Part shown: positions 6,618 to 14,603 of the stretch, one piece after another
How positions within the stretch are numbered: position 1 is the first letter of the stretch
How the letters are laid out: every line of letters starts with the position of its first letter
DNA from: Aureimonas sp. Leaf324
GTDB lineage: Bacteria; Pseudomonadota; Alphaproteobacteria; Rhizobiales; Rhizobiaceae
Length of the DNA: 64,000 nt
NCBI RefSeq assembly: GCF_001423245.1
Contig: NZ_LMOH01000026.1
Coordinates: forward strand, 1-64,000
Reading direction: 5' to 3'
Position numbers and translations under genes: made by a program
The notes under the pieces: model-generated
Seen by the model: the letters and a program-made list of their open reading frames with translations, nothing else
What the model was told of the DNA's origin: nothing
Database searches by the model: none

Positions 6618-8440
6618 TGCCTCTCCTCGCGCGTGTTCGCCAACAGAACACCGAGTTGACCCAAGCCAGTTTTCTTGATCGATCCGCAGCCGTTAGCGGC
6701 TGCCCATCCGTCGCGAGCTTCTGTTTTGACCTGGGCCTTGACTTAAAGGATCTACGGAAAGGCTGCCCTGAGCAGCTTACCCGGTTAGCGGAATGTGTCG
6801 GCTCGGATCCAGCGTTGGCAGTAGCCAATGCAATCCGAGAAGTTGGCCCTCGGTCGTTCGAACTGCGGCGTTGCCACGTGATTTCGAACATGCTTCGGAC
6901 AGACGAGGTGGCCCTCTGTCCGGGCTGCGTTAACGACGATTTGATCAACGGCCCTGCGCGACGCACTCCGTACGACAATGTTTGGCTACGCATAGCTTGG
7001 CACTTCCGGGGGATCGAGACCTGCAACATTCATAACTATCGGCTGGAGCGGTTCTTGCTAGCGCGTACCAGATACGATCAGCGAAGCTTCGTGGTTTTCG
7101 GATGGGATGCAGCCTATCAACTCCAGTCTGGAGCCCGCAGTCCTGTGCCGCAGGAGCCAACCGAGTTCGAGAACTATATGACAGGACGTTTAAACGGAGC
7201 CGAGTTTGGGACTTGGCTAGATACGATCCCGTTCTCAGAGGTGGTGCGATTATGCAGCACATTTGGTCGGCTGACTTACGAGAGGAGAGGCCATCAGGCG
7301 GAAGCGAGCATCGCGGGCAGGGAGAGCCGCACTATACGGGATGCTGGCTTCCAGCTACTCAAACCATCTCGGCGATCGATTCCGGAATTTCTTACCACTT
7401 CGTTTTCAGAGCACCGTGGAGCAGTTACGGCTATCGAGGTACACAAGATTTTGGGTACCTATCTTACGAGTATACTTGAGCGCCGCGGTTACGAGACGAC
7501 CAGCTTCAGCGTGTTTCGTGAAGAGGTCGCAGAATTTATCAAACAGAACCGTAGAACGCCAAGTCCTGCTGCCTCAAAACCCCGAACAGGCTGTAAATCG
7601 GAAGGCAAGAAGCCGTATAAGATCTGTGAAGTAGCGGAAATCTTGAGCCTATCTCCTCAGACGGTTGCCACATTCGCTTCTGAGGCACAGTTGCCGTTCA
7701 ATGAGCATGGAGCTTTGACTGACCACGCTGTCGATCTGATACGGGCAAAGCATAAAGCACTCTGTTCGATGGAGCAGGTCCGCGACGCTCTTGGAATACC
7801 GAATGGTGGGGTCTGGCGTCTCGCGGAAGCTGGGTTGTTGGGAACAGTTCACCGGGGCAATAGAAAGCAATCGAAGAGGAAATTTGATCCCGGATCTGCT
7901 TCGACCCTTCTGGACGCACTACGTGACGCAGCATCTGCGTCATCGAGTGTTGCGGATGGGATTACGCTAAATGAAGCTGCCAGAAAATATCGCTGCGGCC
8001 TCGATACAGTTGTTAAATTGATACTATCGAGGCGCCTGAAATCCATCTCATATATCCCAGGCATAACGGGACTCGCCTCGCTGAGGTTATGTGAAAAGGA
8101 ATTCTTCCAGAAATTGACGGGTGTCAATTGGTTCGGAGTAACTATCCGACAAGCGTGTCAGCGCTTGGGTGTTTCATACATTGCCTTGAAGGGCCTAGTC
8201 CTTCTTGGGTTTCTAGAGGAAATTCGACTTGGCAGCGCCACGGCTAAAATAGTTTTCATATCTGAATCGTCGTTGATTGAATTCGATGCGAAATATATCA
8301 CGGCGAGTGCAGCTGCATCATTACATCATCAGCACAGTAGTGCGATGATCCGAGAGCTGGAGCGGAAGGGGATCAAGCCGGACATTACGCGAGGCGTATG
8401 CGGCGCAAATTTCTATTTGCGGTGGCGGTTCGGCCTGTAA
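6617..8440 (+). CDS. tniQ: TniQ/TnsD-like target-site selector with serial HTH units
   Basis: Members of this family pick the insertion site and recruit TnsC. The N-terminal half has the TniQ zinc site: C101 and C104 in CPGC, then C136 and H139 in CNIHNYRL. At 607 residues it is long, in the range of TnsD rather than short TniQ. From about residue 330 onward there are at least five helix-turn-helix-like units, for example ICEVAEILSLSPQTVATFA, GITLNEAARKYRCGLDTVVK and VTIRQACQRLGVSYIALKGL. These suggest recognition of an extended DNA sequence. ATG 6617 is chosen because AGGAGG lies 6 bp upstream and the start overlaps the tnsC stop. It is the last gene of the operon and faces the end of the chromosomal fumarase gene. 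Confidence 0.82.
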   Translation: MPLLARVRQQNTELTQASFLDRSAAVSGCPSVASFCFDLGLDLKDLRKGCPEQLTRLAECVGSDPALAVANAIREVGPRSFELRRCHVISNMLRTDEVALCPGCVNDDLINGPARRTPYDNVWLRIAWHFRGIETCNIHNYRLERFLLARTRYDQRSFVVFGWDAAYQLQSGARSPVPQEPTEFENYMTGRLNGAEFGTWLDTIPFSEVVRLCSTFGRLTYERRGHQAEASIAGRESRTIRDAGFQLLKPSRRSIPEFLTTSFSEHRGAVTAIEVHKILGTYLTSILERRGYETTSFSVFREEVAEFIKQNRRTPSPAASKPRTGCKSEGKKPYKICEVAEILSLSPQTVATFASEAQLPFNEHGALTDHAVDLIRAKHKALCSMEQVRDALGIPNGGVWRLAEAGLLGTVHRGNRKQSKRKFDPGSASTLLDALRDAASASSSVADGITLNEAARKYRCGLDTVVKLILSRRLKSISYIPGITGLASLRLCEKEFFQKLTGVNWFGVTIRQACQRLGVSYIALKGLVLLGFLEEIRLGSATAKIVFISESSLIEFDAKYITASAAASLHHQHSSAMIRELERKGIKPDITRGVCGANFYLRWRFGL

Positions 8441-8602
8441 CATTCGGAGCGTGCGAGCTGGTATCCAGAGCCCCCCTAGGCCATGACAATCTTCCGCGCT
8501 CATTGATGCAAATCCTGAACTGCCAAGCAGTGTGAAAACCCTTTGTTTTCAATGCCGTTCGATGCAGAATTCTTGGGCTCGCTACAACGAGAACCCGCCG
8601 CG
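8441..8602. other. Gap between tniQ and fumarase, probable site of the right transposon end
   Basis: The gap separates the convergent tniQ and fumarase genes. It contains an inverted repeat TGAAAAC-CCTTT-GTTTTCA at 8533-8551 that could act as a terminator. TGACA at 8484-8488 would fit a Tn7-like terminal TGTCA read inward, but no partner or target duplication was confirmed. Base composition changes to chromosomal G+C-rich sequence near 8560. Confidence 0.4.
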
Positions 8603-10141
8603 TCAGGCCGGCACCGAGCCTTTGACGGTCACCGCCGGGCGGCGCCACTGCGAGGGGCCGGTGCGGTGGATCGACGTGCCCTCGGCATCGACCGCCACGG
8701 TGACCGGCATGTCCTCCACAACGAATTCGTGGATCGCCTCCATGCCGAGATCGGCGAAGGCGAGGACCCGCGCCGCCTTCACGGCCTTCGAGACGAGATA
8801 GGCGGCGCCGCCGACGGCGATGAGGTAGGCCGCGCCGTGGCGACGGATGCTCTCGATCGCGGCGGGTCCCCGTTCGGCTTTGCCGATCATCACGAGAAGG
8901 CCGGTGGCGTCGAGCACGAGATCGGTGAAGCCGTCCATGCGCGTGGCCGTGGTCGGCCCCGCCGGTCCGACGACCTCCTCGCGCACCGGGTCGACCGGCC
9001 CGACATAGTAGATCGCGCGGTCTTTGAGATCCACCGGCAGCGGCTCGCCGCGGCGGATCATGTCGACTATCCGCTTGTGGGCGGCGTCGCGCCCGGTCAG
9101 CATCCGCCCCGACAGGAGCAGCGTCTCGCCGGCCCGCCAGGTCGCCACCTCCTCGCGCGTCAGGCGGCCGAGATCGATGCGCCGCGCGCCCGCGCTCTGC
9201 TCGCCCATGTCGAGCTCGGGCCAGAGGGAGAGGTCCGGCGGCACCAGCCGGGCCGGCCCCGAGCCGTCGAGGGTAAAGGTGAGATGCCGGTCGGCGGCGC
9301 ATTGTGGGATCAAGCCGACGGGCTTGGAGGCCGCATGGCAGGGATGCGAGCGGATCTTCACGTCGACGACCGTCGTCAGGCCGCCGAGCCCCTGCGCCCC
9401 GATGCCGAGCGCGTTGACGCGCTCGTAGATCTCGAGCCGCATCTCCTCGATCGGCGAGGACGGGCCTCGGCGGAGGAGTTCGGCCATGTCGATCGGCTCG
9501 AGAAGGGCTTCCTTCGCCATCATCATCGCCTTCTCGGCCGTGCCGCCGACGCCGATCCCGAGCAGCCCCGGCGGGCACCAGCCGGCGCCGAGCGTCTCGA
9601 CCGTCTCGACCACCCAGTCCGACACGGAGGCCGCGGGCGCGAGGTTGGCGAACTTCGCCTTGTTCTCCGAACCGCCGCCCTTGGCGGCGACCGTGATCGT
9701 CAGCGCTTCACCGGCCACAACATCGAAATGGACGACGGCCGGCGTGTTGTCGCCGGTGTTCGTTCGGCCGAACAGCGGATCACGGACGATCGAGGCGCGG
9801 AGCGGATTGTCGGGGTCGGTGTAGGCGCGCGCGACGCCCTCGTTGATGACGTCGGTGAGCGGGCGCGTCGTCTCGATACGCGCGCCGATGCCGAGCTTGA
9901 CGAAGACGTTGACCGTGCCCGTGTCCTGGCAGATCGGGCGCCGGCCGAAGGCCGCCATGCGCGAGTTGATCAGGATCTGGCGGATTGCGTCGCGCGCTGC
10001 CGGGCTCTCCTCGCGCTCATAGGCGCTCGTGAGGCTTCGGACGAAGCTCGGCGGGTGGAACACCGCGATGTATTGCAGCGCGTCGGCGACGGAGGAAACG
10101 AGGTCCGCCTCGCGGATCGGGGCGCCTTGCGAATTCATCAT
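8603..10141 (-). CDS. Class I fumarate hydratase / mesaconase
   Basis: An oxygen-sensitive [4Fe-4S] hydro-lyase of 512 residues with both the alpha and beta fumarase domains in one chain. The cysteine motifs of class I fumarases are present: RPICQDTGT in the N-terminal domain, GWCPPG, and HPCHAASKPVG; the beta-domain signature SGRMLTGRDAAHKR follows. Class I enzymes hydrate fumarate to malate, and some also hydrate mesaconate to (S)-citramalate. The ATG overlaps the stop of the CitE-like lyase gene (ATGA), and a CoA-transferase gene lies across a divergent promoter, so mesaconase activity is a good possibility; sequence alone cannot separate it from fumarase. Its 3' end borders the Tn7-like element. 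Confidence 0.85.
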   Translation of the reverse strand: MMNSQGAPIREADLVSSVADALQYIAVFHPPSFVRSLTSAYEREESPAARDAIRQILINSRMAAFGRRPICQDTGTVNVFVKLGIGARIETTRPLTDVINEGVARAYTDPDNPLRASIVRDPLFGRTNTGDNTPAVVHFDVVAGEALTITVAAKGGGSENKAKFANLAPAASVSDWVVETVETLGAGWCPPGLLGIGVGGTAEKAMMMAKEALLEPIDMAELLRRGPSSPIEEMRLEIYERVNALGIGAQGLGGLTTVVDVKIRSHPCHAASKPVGLIPQCAADRHLTFTLDGSGPARLVPPDLSLWPELDMGEQSAGARRIDLGRLTREEVATWRAGETLLLSGRMLTGRDAAHKRIVDMIRRGEPLPVDLKDRAIYYVGPVDPVREEVVGPAGPTTATRMDGFTDLVLDATGLLVMIGKAERGPAAIESIRRHGAAYLIAVGGAAYLVSKAVKAARVLAFADLGMEAIHEFVVEDMPVTVAVDAEGTSIHRTGPSQWRRPAVTVKGSVPA

Positions 10142-10965
10142 CGTCCTCCCCGGCCCGCCCGCGCGGCGGCCGCCAAAATCGCCTGTGCGCGCAGGATCAC
10201 CGGCGCGTCCACCATCTCGCCGTCGAGCGACACGGCGCCCCCGCCCTGCCCGGCGTCGAGAACCCGCCCCGCCCAGGCGACCGCCTCGGCGCCCGGCGCG
10301 AACCCGCGCGCGGCCGGCGGAACCTGGGCGGGATGGATCAGGAGCTTGGCGGAAAAGCCGAGGTCGGCGGCATAGGCCGCGTCGGCCTCGATCAGGGCTT
10401 CGTCGCGCGTCGCCGCCGTCACCCCGTCGATCGGGGCCGGACGAGACTTGAGGCGGCTCGCGAGCACGAACTCGTGGCGGGCGGAGGCCAGCGCCTCGCG
10501 CGTCGGCCGGCAGCCGAGATCGGCGGCATAGTCGAAGGTTCCAAAGGCAAGGCGCGCGGCGACGTTCGCGATCTCCCGGATCTCGCCGAGCCCGAGCGCG
10601 CTCTCGACCAGCGCCACCACGGGCCGGCCCGACGCCTCGGCGACCCGCTCGACATCGGCCGCGCACTCCGCCTTTGCCAGCATCACGCCTGCCACGTCGA
10701 TCCTTGCAGCGAGGGCGAGGTCCGCCGCGTGCGCAGGTTCGGCCACTGCGTTGATGCGCAGGAGAACGGCGCAGGGCGCGCTCGCGATCTCGGACGCGGC
10801 AGCCTCGATCGCCGCGCGGGCGCGCGCCTTGGCGTCCGGCGCGACGGCGTCCTCGAGATCGAGGATCACCGCGTCGGCGCCGGCCGAAAAGGCCTTTGCG
10901 AAACGCTCCGGGCGGTCGCCCGGCACGAAGAGGAACAGCGCGGCGTCGCTGATCGTGGAGGGCAT
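10138..10965 (-). CDS. CitE-like HpcH/HpaI aldolase family lyase (citramalyl-/malyl-CoA lyase type)
   Basis: A 275-residue TIM-barrel C-C lyase of the CitE family. Visible motifs are LFVPGDRPERFAKA at the N-terminus, VILDLEDAV, an arginine in LRINA, and the acidic metal ligands in VALVESALG and FGTFDYAADLG. Relatives cleave (S)-citramalyl-CoA to acetyl-CoA and pyruvate, or malyl-type CoA esters. It lacks CitD/CitF partners, so it is not a citrate lyase subunit. The ATG at 10965 has GGGAAG 5 bp upstream; a longer frame to 11028 is less likely. It is the first gene of a two-gene unit with the fumarase/mesaconase and is divergent from the CoA-transferase gene, which would make its citramalyl-CoA substrate. 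Confidence 0.78.
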   Translation of the reverse strand: MPSTISDAALFLFVPGDRPERFAKAFSAGADAVILDLEDAVAPDAKARARAAIEAAASEIASAPCAVLLRINAVAEPAHAADLALAARIDVAGVMLAKAECAADVERVAEASGRPVVALVESALGLGEIREIANVAARLAFGTFDYAADLGCRPTREALASARHEFVLASRLKSRPAPIDGVTAATRDEALIEADAAYAADLGFSAKLLIHPAQVPPAARGFAPGAEAVAWAGRVLDAGQGGGAVSLDGEMVDAPVILRAQAILAAAARAGRGGR

Positions 10966-11054
10966 GGGATCTTCCCTGTCTCGTCGGAACCACGGACCCG
11001 AGGGTTGTCGGATCTGTGGCCGCGTCACGGGAAATAGGCTTTCGCGCTGGCCGT

Positions 11055-11071
11055 CATAGGGGGTCCCTATG
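11055..11071. promoter_or_regulatory. Perfect 17-bp palindrome in the lyase/CoA-transferase divergent promoter
   Basis: The arms CATAGGG and CCCTATG surround GGT. It is the only strong dyad in the 218-bp gap between the two divergent genes, so it is a good candidate operator for joint control of both directions. No regulator gene is adjacent. The palindrome is seen directly; its function is inferred. Confidence 0.5.
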
Positions 11072-11183
11072 CGGCGCCGGCGCCCATATCGACGGGTTAT
11101 GGAGCGTCTCGCGCATCGCTATTGGCGGGGTGCGCCGGCACCGTTCTTAACTGCCGGCATCCGAGAAGCGAGGATCCGAGCCG

Positions 11184-12332
11184 ATGAACACCGATCTCGA
11201 GGGTCTTGTCGTCGTCTCCGTCGAACAGGCGGTCGCGGCCCCCTACCTGTCGAGCCGGCTGGCGGACGCGGGTGCGCGCGTCATCAAGGTGGAGCGGCCG
11301 GAGGGCGATTTCGCCCGCGGCTACGACCATCTGGTGAAGGGCGAAAGCGCCTATTTCGTCTGGCTCAACCGGGGCAAGGAATCGGTCTGCCTCGACCTGA
11401 AGTCGGAGGCCGACAAGGCGGTGCTCGCCCGCATGATCGATGCGGCCGACATCTTCGTCCAGAACCTGGCGCCCGGCGCGATCGACAAGCTCGGCTTCGC
11501 GCCCGCCGAGCTCCGCCGCCGCAACCCGCGCCTCATCACCTGCTCGATCTCGGGCTACGGCGACGAGGGCCCCTATCGCGACCTCAAGGCCTACGATCTC
11601 CTCGTGCAGGCGGAGAGCGGCCTGTCGAACATCACCGGCAACGAGCACGGCATGGCGCGCGTCGGCGTGTCGGTCTGCGACATCGCCGCCGGCATGACGG
11701 CCTTCCAGGCGGTGCTGCAGGCGCTGATCGGCCGGGCGAAGACCGGCGAAGGCCGGCACATCGACGTCTCGCTCTTCCACGCGCTCGCCGACTGGATGAA
11801 CGTGCCGTACCTGCAATACGTCTACGGCGGCAAGGAGCCGGCGCGCTCGGGGCTCAACCACCCGACCATCGCGCCCTACGGTGCCTATGCCTGCCGCGAC
11901 GGGGCCTCCGTCCTGTTCTCGATCCAGAACGAGCGGGAATGGGCCAATCTGTGCCGCGACGTCCTGTTGGTGCCGGATCTCGCGGGCGAACCGCTGTTTT
12001 CCGACAACTCCCGGCGCGTCGCCAACCGCGAGAAGCTCGATGCGATCGTCACGGGTGCCTTCGCCATGGCGGACCGGCCGGAGATGATCGAGCGGCTGGA
12101 AAAGGCGCGCATCGCCTATGGCCGCGTCAGCTCGATGCAGGATCTTGCCGACCACCCGCAGAACCGCTTCGTGACGGTCGAGACGCCGGCCGGCCCGGTG
12201 GCCTATCTCGCGCCCGGCGCGCGCTTCGACGGGCAGGATCCGGCGTTCCGTGCGGTTCCGGCGCTCGGGCAGCAGACCGAGGCGCTGCGCCGCGAATTCG
12301 CCCCCGCCGGCCGTGTGGAGGACGCGGCCTGA
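11184..12332 (+). CDS. Type III CoA-transferase (CaiB/BaiF family)
   Basis: A 382-residue family III CoA-transferase. The catalytic aspartate is D138 in KAYDLLVQAESGL, which matches the conserved D of formyl-CoA transferase. Other family marks are GARVIKVERPEGDFAR near the N-terminus, WLNRGKESVCLDLKS, NLAPGAIDKLGF and LITCSISGYG. These enzymes move CoA from a donor such as succinyl-CoA to a carboxylic acid. With a CitE-like lyase, a MaoC hydratase and a class I fumarase/mesaconase nearby, itaconate, mesaconate or citramalate is the likely acceptor, as for Ict in itaconate degradation. An SDR gene follows after 64 bp on the same strand. Confidence 0.8.
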   Translation: MNTDLEGLVVVSVEQAVAAPYLSSRLADAGARVIKVERPEGDFARGYDHLVKGESAYFVWLNRGKESVCLDLKSEADKAVLARMIDAADIFVQNLAPGAIDKLGFAPAELRRRNPRLITCSISGYGDEGPYRDLKAYDLLVQAESGLSNITGNEHGMARVGVSVCDIAAGMTAFQAVLQALIGRAKTGEGRHIDVSLFHALADWMNVPYLQYVYGGKEPARSGLNHPTIAPYGAYACRDGASVLFSIQNEREWANLCRDVLLVPDLAGEPLFSDNSRRVANREKLDAIVTGAFAMADRPEMIERLEKARIAYGRVSSMQDLADHPQNRFVTVETPAGPVAYLAPGARFDGQDPAFRAVPALGQQTEALRREFAPAGRVEDAA

Positions 12333-12396
12333 GCGGGCTCGCCGCGGTCGGGCCTTCCGCCATATGCTCTGCCATGATTTGGGAGGATCGCACGAC

Positions 12397-13152
12397 ATGA
12401 CGGGACGGCTGGACGGGAAATCGGCGCTGGTGACGGGCGCGGCATCGGGGTTCGGCGCGGCGATCGCCAAGGCCTTCGCACGCGAGGGCGCGCGCATCGT
12501 GATCATGGACCTCGACGAGGACGGCGGGCGGCGCGTCGCGGGCGAGATCGGCGCGGCGGCCGTGAGCCTCAAGGGCGACGTGACGCGGCGCGAGGACTTC
12601 GAGCGGGCGGTGGCCGAGGCCGCGCGGCACGGCGGCCAGCTCGACATCCTCGTCAACAATGCCGGCTGGACCCATCGCAACAAGCCGCTGGAGGAGGTCA
12701 CGGAGGACGAGTTCGACCGGGTCTACGCCATCAACGTCAAGTCGATCTACCACTCGGTGCAGGCGAGCCTGCCGGTCTTCTCGGCTCAGGGGTCGGGCGT
12801 CATCCTCAACATCGGATCGACCGCGGGCCTGCGCCCGCGCCCCGGCCTCACCTGGTACAACGGCTCGAAGGGCGCCGTGAACATGCTCAGCCGCTCGCTG
12901 GCGGTGGAGCTCGCCCCACGCGGCATCCGCGTCAACGCCATCGCCCCGGTGATGGGCGCGACTGCGCTGCTCGAAAGCTTCATGGGCCTGCCCGACACGC
13001 CGGAGAACCGCGCGAAGTTCATCGCGACGATCCCGCTCGGCCGCCTGTCGGAGCCCGACGACATTGCGGGCGCCTGCCTCTATCTCGCCTCCGACGAGGC
13101 CCGCTTCGTGACGGGCGTCATCCTCGAGGTCGACGGCGGACGGACGATCTGA
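12397..13152 (+). CDS. Short-chain dehydrogenase/reductase (SDR)
   Basis: A classical SDR of 251 residues. The cofactor loop is TGAASGFG near residue 14, the structural motif is NNAG, and the catalytic serine-tyrosine-lysine set lies in GSTAG...WYNGSKGA. An aspartate at the end of the second strand (IVIMDLDEDG) suggests NAD rather than NADP. GGGAGG lies 10 bp before the ATG. It follows the CoA-transferase gene on the same strand and converges with the threonate operon with only 4 bp between stops. Sugar-acid or hydroxyacid oxidation would suit the surroundings, but the substrate cannot be deduced. Confidence 0.75.
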   Translation: MTGRLDGKSALVTGAASGFGAAIAKAFAREGARIVIMDLDEDGGRRVAGEIGAAAVSLKGDVTRREDFERAVAEAARHGGQLDILVNNAGWTHRNKPLEEVTEDEFDRVYAINVKSIYHSVQASLPVFSAQGSGVILNIGSTAGLRPRPGLTWYNGSKGAVNMLSRSLAVELAPRGIRVNAIAPVMGATALLESFMGLPDTPENRAKFIATIPLGRLSEPDDIAGACLYLASDEARFVTGVILEVDGGRTI

Positions 13153-13156
13153 CCGG

Positions 13157-13933
13157 TCAGCGCTGCGGCGTGAACCAGCCGAGGCCGGCACGCGTGTCGC
13201 CCCGCGGCCGGTACTCGCAGCCGACCCAGCCGTCGTAGCCAGCTTCGTCGAGCTTTTCGAAGAGCCAGGGGTAGTTCACCTCGCCCTCGTCCGGTTCATG
13301 GCGGTCGGGAACGGAGGCGATCTGGATGTGCCCGACCGTGCCCTGATTGGCCTCGAACAGGCGCCACAGGTCTCCGTCCATGATCTGAGCATGGTAGAAG
13401 TCCATCTGGACCTTGAGGTTGGGCTCGCCGATCTCGGCGACGAGGGCGTGCGCCTCGCGCTGATGGTTGAGAAGATAGCCCGGCATGTCGCGCGTGTTGA
13501 TCGGCTCGATCACGAGCGTCAGGCCGTCATCGGCCAGGCGGCGCGCGGCGGCCGCGATGTTGCGGCGGTAGAGGTGGAGCGCGTGTCCGCGCTCGGTGCC
13601 GGCCGGCAGGAGCCCGGCCATGGCATGGATCCGCTCGCAGCCGAGCGCCCGCGCGTAGCGCACCGCCGTCTCGACGCCTTCCGTGAACTCCGCCTCGCGG
13701 CCTGGTAGGCAGGCGATGCCGCGCTCGCCGGCCGCCCAGTCGCCCGGCGGCATGTTGAAAAGGGCCTGCGTCAGCGCGTTCGCACGCAGCCGCTCGGCGA
13801 TCGCCTCGGCCTTCCATTCGTAGGGAAACAGGAACTCGACGCCGGCAAAGCCCGCGCGCGCCGCCTCGGCGAAGCGGTCGAGGAACGGCACCTCGTTGAA
13901 CATCATGGTGAGGTTGGCGGCAAAGCGCGGCAT
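13157..13933 (-). CDS. otnI: 2-oxo-tetronate isomerase (hydroxypyruvate isomerase family)
   Basis: A 258-residue TIM-barrel isomerase of the Hyi/xylose-isomerase-like superfamily. The two catalytic glutamates can be placed in LVIEPINTRD and VGCEYRPRGD, with the metal-site DFYHAQ between them. In L-threonate and D-erythronate catabolism OtnI converts 2-oxo-tetronate to 3-oxo-tetronate. The assignment depends on the operon, in which dehydrogenase, kinase and decarboxylase genes of the same route come just before it. Out of context it would simply be called hydroxypyruvate isomerase. It is the last gene of the unit. Confidence 0.78.
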   Translation of the reverse strand: MPRFAANLTMMFNEVPFLDRFAEAARAGFAGVEFLFPYEWKAEAIAERLRANALTQALFNMPPGDWAAGERGIACLPGREAEFTEGVETAVRYARALGCERIHAMAGLLPAGTERGHALHLYRRNIAAAARRLADDGLTLVIEPINTRDMPGYLLNHQREAHALVAEIGEPNLKVQMDFYHAQIMDGDLWRLFEANQGTVGHIQIASVPDRHEPDEGEVNYPWLFEKLDEAGYDGWVGCEYRPRGDTRAGLGWFTPQR

Positions 13934-13952
13934 GGGTGGTGTCCTCCGATCG

Positions 13953-14603
13953 CTACCAGATGGCGCCGAACGTCTCGCGCAGCGGCTGGATCTCGTCCTC
14001 GCCGAGAAGGCGCACCGGGCGTCCGTGGAGGAGAAGCGCGAGGCGCGCCGTCTCCTCGAGTTCCTCCATCGCGGCCTTGGCGGCGGAAAGGGTCGGGCCG
14101 GACACGACGGGGCCGTGATTGGCCAGAAGCACGCTGGAGCGCGTGTCCGCCACCCGCGCCACCGCCTCGCCCATCGCCGGGTCGCCCGGCCGGAAGTAGG
14201 GCAGGAGCGGCAGCCGCCCGACGCGCATCACGAAGTAGGGGGTGATCGCCGGGATGCAGCTCTCCGCGTCCAGCCCGTCGAGGCAGGACAGGGCGACGGC
14301 GTGGGGCGCATGGAGATGGACCACGGCGCCGGTGCCCGGCCGATTCTCGTAGAACGCGCGGTGGAGGACCGCCTCCTTTGTCGGCTTGTCGCCGGCCAGA
14401 TGGTTGCCGTCCCAGTCGAGCTTGGAGATGCGCTCCGGCACGAGGTCGCCGAGCGCGACATTGGTCGGCGTCATCAGCCAGCCGTCGTCGAGGCGCGCGC
14501 TGAGATTGCCGGACGTTCCGGGCGCAAGGCCGAGCGCGCGGAACTCCGCCCCGATCCGCGCCATCTCCTCGCGCAACGCGGTCTCCATGGGCGCCATCGT
14601 CAT
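13953..14603 (-). CDS. otnC: 3-oxo-tetronate 4-phosphate decarboxylase (class II aldolase family)
   Basis: A 216-residue class II aldolase/adducin-type protein. The zinc histidines are in VVHLHAPHA and LLANHGPVV, and GTSGNLSARL near residue 30 is the phosphate-binding loop. In the OtnC role it decarboxylates 3-oxo-tetronate 4-phosphate to dihydroxyacetone phosphate. The ATG at 14603 overlaps the kinase stop codon (ATGA), which decides the start over two later ATGs at 14597 and 14588. The next gene, otnI, begins 19 bp after the stop. L-fuculose-phosphate aldolase would be the naive label. Confidence 0.8.
   Translation of the reverse strand: MTMAPMETALREEMARIGAEFRALGLAPGTSGNLSARLDDGWLMTPTNVALGDLVPERISKLDWDGNHLAGDKPTKEAVLHRAFYENRPGTGAVVHLHAPHAVALSCLDGLDAESCIPAITPYFVMRVGRLPLLPYFRPGDPAMGEAVARVADTRSSVLLANHGPVVSGPTLSAAKAAMEELEETARLALLLHGRPVRLLGEDEIQPLRETFGAIW

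Larger units (their letters stand above)
1439..8602. mobile_element. Tn7-like element (TnsABC plus TniQ) with MerR-like regulator
   Basis: The core is a divergent regulator gene and four tightly overlapping rightward genes encoding a TnsA-type endonuclease, a TnsB-type DDE transposase, a TnsC-type AAA+ ATPase and a TniQ/TnsD-type target selector. TnsA plus TnsB predicts cut-and-paste movement as in Tn7. The region is visibly richer in A+T than the chromosome on its right. Exact ends are not determined: the outer limits given are only the gaps in which they should lie. There is no obvious cargo between tniQ and the chromosome, so cargo, if any, is the set of small genes on the left or was lost. 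Confidence 0.7.

Noticed and set aside
1549-8488. Transposon ends as TGTCA at 1549 and its complement TGACA at 8484-8488
   Set aside because: The five bases outside each end do not match as a target duplication, and the inner sequences do not align beyond the first six bases.
8441-8602. A tRNA gene as the attachment site at the right end of the element
   Set aside because: No cloverleaf can be formed; the only structure is a 7-bp hairpin.
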